In this document: positions 36,701 through 45,700 of the stretch, one piece after another | Layout: each line of letters starts with the position of its first letter | Position numbering within the stretch: position 1 is the stretch's first letter | DNA from: Verrucosispora sp. NA02020 | GTDB taxonomy: Bacteria > Actinomycetota > Actinomycetes > Mycobacteriales > Micromonosporaceae | Direction: 5' to 3' | Assembly (NCBI RefSeq): GCF_013364215.1 | Contig: NZ_CP054923.1 | Span: forward strand, 806,001-870,000 | DNA: 64,000 nt | The notes under the pieces: generated by a model | Told to the model about the DNA's origin: nothing | The model's database searches: none | The model's input: only the letters and a program-made list of their open reading frames with translations | Translations under genes and position numbers: made by a program

Positions 36701-39700
36701 TTCGCCACCCCGGTCATCGCCAGCACCGTCGACATCGTGCTGGGCGCCGACGGGAAGGTCTCGGCCGCCTCCGTGGTCCGTGCCCCGGACGGAACCGTCG
36801 ACCATACCCGGACGGAGCCTGGCGAGTTCCGCTACTTCCCACCGGCCGGAGGCGGGTCGGAGTCGGTCGGGAACGACCTCGCGGCGGGTGCGGAACCCCT
36901 CGGGCTGCCGATCGTGGTGAACCTCCCGATCCCCGACACCGGGGCGACCGTCCTGGCGGCCCGACCGGCCCGGCCGGCGGTCGAGGAAGCGCCGGTGCCG
37001 CGCCTCTTCGTGGACGGCGACGGTACGGCGCGAATCGGTAGTGCCGCCGCACCACCGCCGGGCTGGCTGTCGCTCGGCGACGCCACGCCGTACCTCGCCC
37101 TGCGATGGCTGCTCGACGGCGGCCCGGATGAGGGGCTCGACCTGGGCGCACTGGGACAGGAGGAGTTGGAGTTCGCCGCCGCGCAGGCCGTCAAGTTGCG
37201 CGGGGGGCGGATGGTGCCGGTGGACCTTACGGAACTGGTGCTGGCCGCGTTCGCCGAAGCGCCCGAGGGGGCGGCTCGGGTGCAGGACTGGCCGACCGAC
37301 CTATGGCCCAGTGACTCCATCCTCTTCCTCAGCCCGACCGGGACGGCCCGCGCGGCCGTCGTACAGCCCAACGGGGAACTGATCGCCTACCGGCCGGTCC
37401 ACGGCGGCGTCGGTGTCACCCGGCTGTCCCAGAGGCAGTTCGTCGAGGAGACCGGACCGGGCTGGTACGTGGTGCGCGAAGGACTTCGGGGCGTTCAGCA
37501 GCCGGTGCTGCCGTCCCCGGAGAGCGTGGATCCCCGCGAGTCCCGGCGGTACGACCGGCCGGCCGGAGTGCTGCCGCACCTCGTCCAGTCGATCGAGCAG
37601 ATCCCTGCCGTCGACGAGATGACCGTCGTGGACGAGATGACCGACGTGGACGGACTGGAGGTGCGACTCAATCCGCTCTGGATGCCGCTGGCCGAGTTCA
37701 CGCCGCAGGTGTGGGGTAGGCGGCCCGGCCACACCTGGATGTTCGTGGTGCTGGAGCGTCGGGCGCACACCGGGTCGGAGCAGGAGGATCCCGAGGCCGG
37801 GACGCATCCCGACGACCTGTTGGTCTTCGTCGGCTCGGAGGCCGCGTCCGCCGCGATGTCGAGCTGGCAGTTCGACGAGCTGTTGGCGACGCTGCGGCGG
37901 ACCGACCCGGAGGCCACGCCGGGTCACGTCAGAGACCTCGTCGACGGCCCGGGCCATCCCTCCCTGGCAGTGAGGTTCTCCACCGACCCGGCGACACGTG
38001 ACGCGGCCCTCGTGGCACCTGCCGGTGTCGCGGGCGAACTGCGCTGGAACCCCGGCACCGACATCTGGTATATGAACGACAATTCGGGCAGGTTCAACGA
38101 CACGGAGGAACGTCACCAGCACAGCCCCCGATCGATGCATGACTGGTTGATCGTCGCGGCGCGGCTCGTGGCCGACCAGGTGCGGGCACCGGTGCTCCCG
38201 CTGAGCGTCCGGATCGGGTCCGGCACGGGAAGGCCTGGCGCCCGACACGACATCCCTGCCGGGGTCCACTTCGTCCATCCCGCCGACAACGAGGACACAT
38301 TCGCCGCCGTCCGGCGAATGCCCAGGTACTCGACCTACACCTCGGTCTTCGCCACCCTGGAGCCGGCGACCGGCGAGGTGGTGACCCGAGAAGGTCGATA
38401 CGGCCCACAGACCTTCGTCCACCAGCTCCACCGTGCGGGCCTCGACGAGGAGGTCTCCCTGCTGCTGGTGTTCTTCCTGCCCGGCGGCGCCGAGGGATCC
38501 GCAACGGATCGGCAGGCCCTGATGCGGTTCGCGCAGGCCGTTCACCGCCACGGGAATTTCGAGGATGTCGTCGTCAACGACGGTCCGGCCCGCATCCTGC
38601 CCGGGGACACCGACGTGCGGCTGGGGACGCTGACCGTCGACGTTCACGGCGGTCCGCTGATCCAGGAGGAAGGCCAGTTCGTCAAACTGACCTTGTTCGG
38701 CGAGCAGAGGCGACTCGGATCCTCGGCCGATGCGGCGATGACGTGGCACCTGCACCAGCATCGGGAGGCGTCCGATGCGGAGGTAGCACCTCAGCGGTAT
38801 CCGGTTCCGTTCGGCGCACCCCGCGTCGAGGCGCCTCCGGGCACGGCTTACGACGGCGGCGTGCTGGTCGTGGGGGACCTGACCCGGTGGCGGGCATGGC
38901 CGTTCGCGGAGAGGGTGGCCGAGGCGGCAGCCTCCTGGGCGCGTCCGGTGGTGGTGGTCGGCCCGGAGCCCGAGCCGAAACACGCGGCGTTGACCGCACT
39001 CGGCGCGACGCTGACGCTGTTCGGCGCTCGACGTCAGCTACCGCTGGTGCTCGCGGCCACGCACAGTGCCGAACTGACGGCCCTGGTACGCCGGCACGGC
39101 CTGCCCGTGATCGGCGCGGACGAGGCGGGTCCCGCCGCACCGTGGCGGGTGATCGGTCCGGACGGTCGGGTGCACTGGTCCACCACCGGTTTCACGCCCG
39201 CCCTGTTCGTGGCCGCGCGCGAGGTCACCCCGGCAGAAGCGGCGAGCGTCGACCGCGTCCGCCTCAGTGAGATGACGCGTGCCCTGATCGACAGGGCGAA
39301 GGCTCTCACGGATCTGACTGCCGACCGGACAGCCGTCGAGGAGGGCCGCAACCGCGACGAGCTCGAACCGACGGCAGCCGCTGCGCGGATCGCCGATCTG
39401 TCGGACGAGATCCTGTCCGTGCAGACGGAGATCCACCGCCTACGGGAACGTAAGGCCGAGCTGACCGAGATCGCCCGGCACCAGCCGGTCGAGGCGACGC
39501 CGGAGGGCTTGACCAGCCACATCCGGGTCGAGCAGTCGGTGCCGGGCGCCGATCGGTGGCTGCTCGTGCCGGTGCTGATCGACGACACCGGCGTGCACGG
39601 CCGGCACCCGGAGACCGGTGAACGGACCGCCGACTACTTCCTGACCACGAGGCGGCAGTGGCTGCCCCGCCTGCGCGGTGGCGCACCCGGTGCGATCCGT

Positions 39701-42700
39701 GATGCGTCCGTCGAGGCGCCGACCGCGAGCCGGACCGACACGGCACCGGCCGGGACGAGCGCATCCCCGGCGGCGGCCGGCGTGGTGCCACCCCGTGGGG
39801 CGGCTGGTGCCGCCTCGCCGTCGCCGTCCGATCTGCCAGGCGCACTCGCCACGACCGAGGCCCAGGTGCGATTCGTCGCCTGGGCGGTGCCGGATCGGCT
39901 GGCGGCCCTGCGGCGGCTGGCTGCCGAGGGCCATCCCGGAGCCGGTGCGGCCTCGGCAGCCGTGGACGCACACCGGCGCGTGTTGTTCGGAGCTGCCCAC
40001 GGCCCGGCCCCGCAGGTCTCCGAGGCGGATCGCACCACCAGCTACCAGCGCATGCACGAGCGGTTGGTGGCACTGGACCTGCCCTACCTGGCGCCGCCGA
40101 CGACCGACCCGTCGGGGGGTGACGACGCCGTCGCGTCGCTGCCCGTCGTGCCCGAGACGGACTTCCCGGTCGTACTGGTCGCCCCCGGAGCGGACGCCGG
40201 CCCCGACGGCCGCACGACGGACACCGACGACGCGCGATGGTTGCAGGGTGTCGGGATCACCGGCCCGCAGGCGGCTCGCCTGCTGGATGACGGGGAACTG
40301 CCGTTCGACCGGACCGAGGTCGACCGGCTGGCCCAGCGACTGGCCATGGCGGGCGACGAGGTCGCCGAACTGGTGAACCTGGTCGAGGTGCTCGGCACGG
40401 TGCCGCTCGACGTGGGCACCCACGCGCGAGGAATCGGGCTCGCCGGACCCGGGCCGCTGTTCGGTGTGGTCCGCGACCTGGGGGTGCCGCCGGAACTCGT
40501 CGTGACGGTGGGGGATGTGCTGGCGCGCGTCGTGGCGGGCTCCCGCGAGATCGAGCCGGACGAGGGCTCCTGGGTCGACCTGCTGCGCACGGAGCTGGCC
40601 GGGGAGGGCGTCCGCACCGACAGCGACCTGGTGTGGTTGATGCGACTGGTCCGCCGGTCGAAGCTGTCGCCCGCCGACCGGTCCGCGCTGGGGGAGCTGC
40701 GCGAACTCGGCGTACCGCTGGAACTGCTGTACGAGCTGCCGACGGCCCACGTGCGCGCGGCGCTGACCGGCCGAAGCCGGGCGGCCGGGAGCCTGGCGAC
40801 GTTGGCCACGGAGTCGGGCCTCGCCGGCCCGGTGGCTCTGGAAGCGGCGGCCGAGCAGTTCGGCGTACCCCCCGTCGACCTGGCGCTGGCCCTGGGGGAC
40901 CAGCTCCGGGCGGCCGCCGCATCGGTGCCCGTCGCCAGTCCGGACGACCCGGAGGAGCTGCGCCGTCAGGGGCAGCGGGTCGCCGAAGCGGTGTCGGCGC
41001 TGCTGCCGGCGGACGCCGACGTCGTCAGATGGGTGCGGTGGACCGCGCGCCTCGGGTTCCCCGTCGAGCACCTCCGTCCGCTGGTGGACTCCCCGGCGAT
41101 CGCGGAGTCGGTCTGGGCCGCCCTGGGCGATGTGCCGAGCGAGCGGGTGGCCGATGCCCTCGTGCCGGTGGCACCCGAGCCGGCGACCACGGCCGAGCTG
41201 ACCCGGGCGCTCGCCCGGAAACTGGACGTTCCCACGCCCGACCCGACCGACCTGGCGCAGTGGGCGGAACAACTCGGTGTGCGGGTCGCCTATCTCCGTC
41301 GGGTGACGGCACTGCCGGGAGTCGACGGCGCGCGCCTGTCGGAGTTGGCCGACCGTCTCGGGCTGTCGGCCACGCAGGCACCGGCGTTGGTACGACTGGT
41401 GGAGGTGACCGGTCGGGTACCGGTCGAGCTGCCCTGGATCGCCTACCGGCTCGGCCTGATGCGGCTCCCGTACGTGCTGGTCTGGCTGGCGGCCACCTGG
41501 GAGACGGACCCGCGCACGCTGCTGTCGTTGCGCCCGCTGTTCGACCGGATCCGGGAGATGCCCCCCGAGGTGCGGCCCGCTCCGGGACAGATCGAGGAAC
41601 TCGTCACCCGGTGGGCCGCGCTCGGCCGGCCGGCACCGCGTGGCGACGGCGAAGGTGACGCGCAGGAGTGGCCGGTCCGGAGCAACGCGTCCATCATCAG
41701 CGAGTCCGCCTCCGATGATCAGCGGCCACGGTACGTCCGGGAACTCCTGCGGTTCGCCGAGGTCGGCACCGGTCCGCAGGGCGGGGGACTGCACCTCGCC
41801 GATCGCCTCCGGGCCGTACACGTCGCGGAACTGACCCGCGATGTCGAGCAGTTGCGCCGGTCGCGGGATGTCGCCGTGGCTGACCCGAGCGCGGTGTGGC
41901 AGGAGGTCGACGCGGTCGCGGACGATCCGTTCGTCGGAGCGTTGACCCGGCAGGCGGCGATCATCGTCGGTACGGCCCGCTCCGTGACGCTGACGCTCCA
42001 CCACCCCGTCGCCGACCCGGGCGACGTGATCCAGGCAGCCACCCGTGCGGCCGGTGCCCTGACCGCCGCCGTCCGGTGGTGGACGGAGCACCACGCCGAC
42101 CGATCGATACCCGGCGTGGACGAGACGACCACGCCGGCTGGTCTCGCCGAGCTGGCGGCTGCGCTACCCGGGCCGAAGCCGGGCGGGCGACGGGACGCGG
42201 CCGGGCAGATGCTGGCCGAGATGCACACCCGACTCGAACCGCTGAGCCGACCCAGCTCCACCTGGCACATCCACCGCAACGCCGACCTGGTGATCCGTAC
42301 GGCGGCGGTGCACGTCACCCGACTGCTGGTGGCGGCCGGTGCCGCCGCGTCGCCGTCGGCGTCGCTGATCACGGCCGCGGTGGCAGACCAGGTGGTCGAG
42401 GCGGCTCGACAACTCGCCACGGCGATGCGGACGTGGGACCGATTGACCGGCGGTATGTCGGCAGCGGAGGTGTCGGCGACGGCGGAAGCTCCGCCCGGTG
42501 CCGACGATCTCCCGCCCGCGCAGTTCGTGGACAACCTGCTGGCCGCGTCCTGGGCCACGCTGTTCGCTGTCCATCAGCACGACATCGAGGGTGACCGACG
42601 CGAGCGTTCGTGGCTGGACCCCGAGATGGTGTACTCGCTGGCAGTCGAGGAGCAGGTGCCGTCGGGGCTGGTCTACCGGCAGGCCAGGGCGCAGGAACAT

Positions 42701-45700
42701 CTGTCCGAGCGGACCCCGGACCGGCTCCGGGCATGGGGTGTGCAGCCGCCGTACGAGGCGGTCTACCAGTCGGCCCTGGATCTGCAGGTGCCGGTGCGGC
42801 TGTTGCAACCCTTCCTGCGGGCAGGTGGGGTGGCGGCGCATTCCGATGCGGCCTGGATCCGGGGCGTTCTCAGTGACATGGCGCAACGGGCAGGAACGGT
42901 CATCGAGGAGCCGAGCCGGCACCTGGCCTTCATGACCGACCTCGGTTTCGACGCCAACCAGCCGGTGACCGGGCGCGAACTGGACTCTGCGGACCGGCAG
43001 TGGACCGCCGACGTGCTGGGTATGGACCCGTCGGACCTGGACGGGATCGGCACGGCGAGGTTCGACGACCTCGCGCGGGTCGTCGAGAAGATCCGTGAAT
43101 ACCACGACGGGAGGACGCCCGGCGGTTCCTGGGGCCGACACGAGATCGAATCCCTGGCGGACGCGCTCGACCTGAGCTACCTGCTGGTGCTGGGACACAG
43201 CGTACGGGTCGGCCGGGTGCCGGTGGAGCTGTCGGACGACCCGTACGGGTCCTGGGTGTTCCTGCTCGCGAACCGGGGTCGGGTGGACGCGCGCGACCTG
43301 GCACCGATCCGTGGCGAGATCGCGGTCCACGTCGACCGTGGTGGTCCTCGGCACGTGGTGCTGAACGAACTGGCCGCCCTGCTGCGTGAGCACGTGGGCG
43401 GGGTGCCGCCGCGCGACTCGCTCACCCGTCGTCTGCTGGGCGTCAGCGACGCGGAGGAACTCAAGTTGCTCCACCTCAGGGAGCAGTACCAGCTCGTGGG
43501 TACGCCCATCGAGGACGCCCTCACGGTCGCGGAACTGGCCGAGGTCACGCTGGACGTGGCGCTGGAGTTCATCACCATGGCGGCGGGCCACCTCCAGTCC
43601 GGCGCGGACGGTGCGGCGGCACGCGGTACCGCCGAGCTACCGTCGGCCCCTGAAACGCCCGAGGTGACGGCGACCCGGCTCCGGGAGTGGGTCGCCCGGT
43701 TGGACGGCATCCAGGACTTCGACGGCGACGTCGCTGAGGTCCTCTGGGGCGCGCGGGACGCCGGCTGGACCCTCGAAGACCTCTCGGCGCTGTCGGTCGA
43801 CGACGCGGAGCGGGTGCTCACGGCCCTGTCGATGGCCCTCAAACTGGACGTCGAGTTCCGGAGCATCACCGTCGGGTACGGCCGCGACGTCGGGGCGATG
43901 TTCAGTCGGCTGAAAGAACTCGTCGAGTACGCCGCCGACAGCCGGTTCGACCAGCGGAACCTCATGTGGACGGACGTCGCACTGACCGGGGTCCGGATCG
44001 ACGTCGACCTGCCCGGGGCCACCGGTGCGGAGCCGGAGTCCCGCGGCTGGGATCTGGAACGCGAGCCCGACCGGCGGTCCGTCAACGCCGAACTGAGCCG
44101 ACTGCACGGCGCCGGGACCACGATGGTCTCCGTGGCCTTCCAGAACCCGGCCGGCGACGTCGTCCGGGTGGCGGAGGTGGACACCGCAGGACCGGTCTTC
44201 GGCGCGTTGGCCGCGATCCACGGGCTGCCGGGCGGGCTGGCTCGTCATCCCGATCTGCTGGCCCACCTCGGATACGAGTTCGCCCCCTACGACCGCAGCC
44301 GGCTGGACCGCCGGGTCAGCGCGGTGCCACCGCTGCCCCTCGCTTCCTTCGCGCGGGTGGCGGATCCGTCGCTACGCGCCGTGATCATGATGGCGGTCAT
44401 CTGGCGGGAACGGCAGTCCGCGTCTCTCGTGCCCGCGAGTCGCGTGGAGCCGCTCACGACCAGGCTGCTGGCCGACGGCGAACCCACCGTCGTCGACGAG
44501 TGGGAATACCACCTGGGTGCCCGGGACCTGGGCACCGAGCCCGGCAGTCTGACCCGGGCGGTGCTCGACAGCGCCCGCGCCCAGGGCCTGGAGCTGCCGG
44601 CGCACGTACGGGACGAAGCCACCCTGCTCCAGCACGCCGGACAGGTCGTCCGCGCCGATCCGCACCGGTTCACGATCCGGTCCATCGGCGAGCTGATCAT
44701 CGGCAGCCTGGCGGACGAGGCGGTCGCGCTGCTCGCCGGGGCACTGGGCCTGAACGAGCCGTCCCTCGGCGAGCCGTCGCTGCGCACCCGGTTGGTCGCG
44801 ATGGCCGACGAGGACACGGCCCGCCTGTACCGGTTCCTCACCCTGCTCACCCCGGACTCCGACGCGGCGGGGGCGCTGGTGCGCGCGGGCTCGCCCGGGG
44901 CGAACCCGGCCCGGGATGCCGCCGCGCTGCTGGTCGCGGCGATCGGTGCGCCCCGGATGTGGAACTCCGCCATCCTCGACGAGGTCGTCGCGGTATTCGC
45001 CGTCGCACTGGGAGTCGACCTGGTCGTGCTGGGCGACGAGGACGCCCGCACGTACCCGGGCGGCGGCCCGACACTGTTCGTACGCCGGGTGGGCGGAGAC
45101 GTCTTCCAGTCGTACCGGCCGACCGGCTCGTGGGGTCAGCCGGCGGCCTTCGGCTCGTCGCCGGCCCTGCTCGCCGAGCACGACCCGACCACGGACGTGG
45201 CGCGTGTCCCGGTGGTGCTCGACGGTCGGCGCCACCGGGACGTGACCGCCCGGTTCACCGGAGACGACCTGATCGACCGATGGGTGTCGCAGGCCGCCGA
45301 CACCTCGGCACCGCTGGTCCTGCTGGTGGGGGGCGCCGCCCGAGGCGACGGCACACACGGCCTGCTGGCCGCTCGCTTCCGCGACCGGTTGCTGAAGCCG
45401 GTGATCGCGCCCCTCGACGACATCGCACTCGACCCCCAGGGACGGGTGTCGGCGGTGCGGGCGGATCGACGCACCGACGGCACGGTCGATCTCCACGAGG
45501 CGCAGCCCTCGGAGTTCTGGCACTTCCCCGCCAACGGCGGCACCGCGGTACCGCTCGGCGCCGATTTGGTGCCAGGTGCGGCCACGGTCGGCCTGCGGCT
45601 CGTGGCGGACCTGCCGCCCTCGGGCGGGGGACGCACCGCGCTGGCGCTGCGGCCCGTACCTCCTCCTCGCGACGACCTGCCGCCCCCGAGCCTGTTCGTG

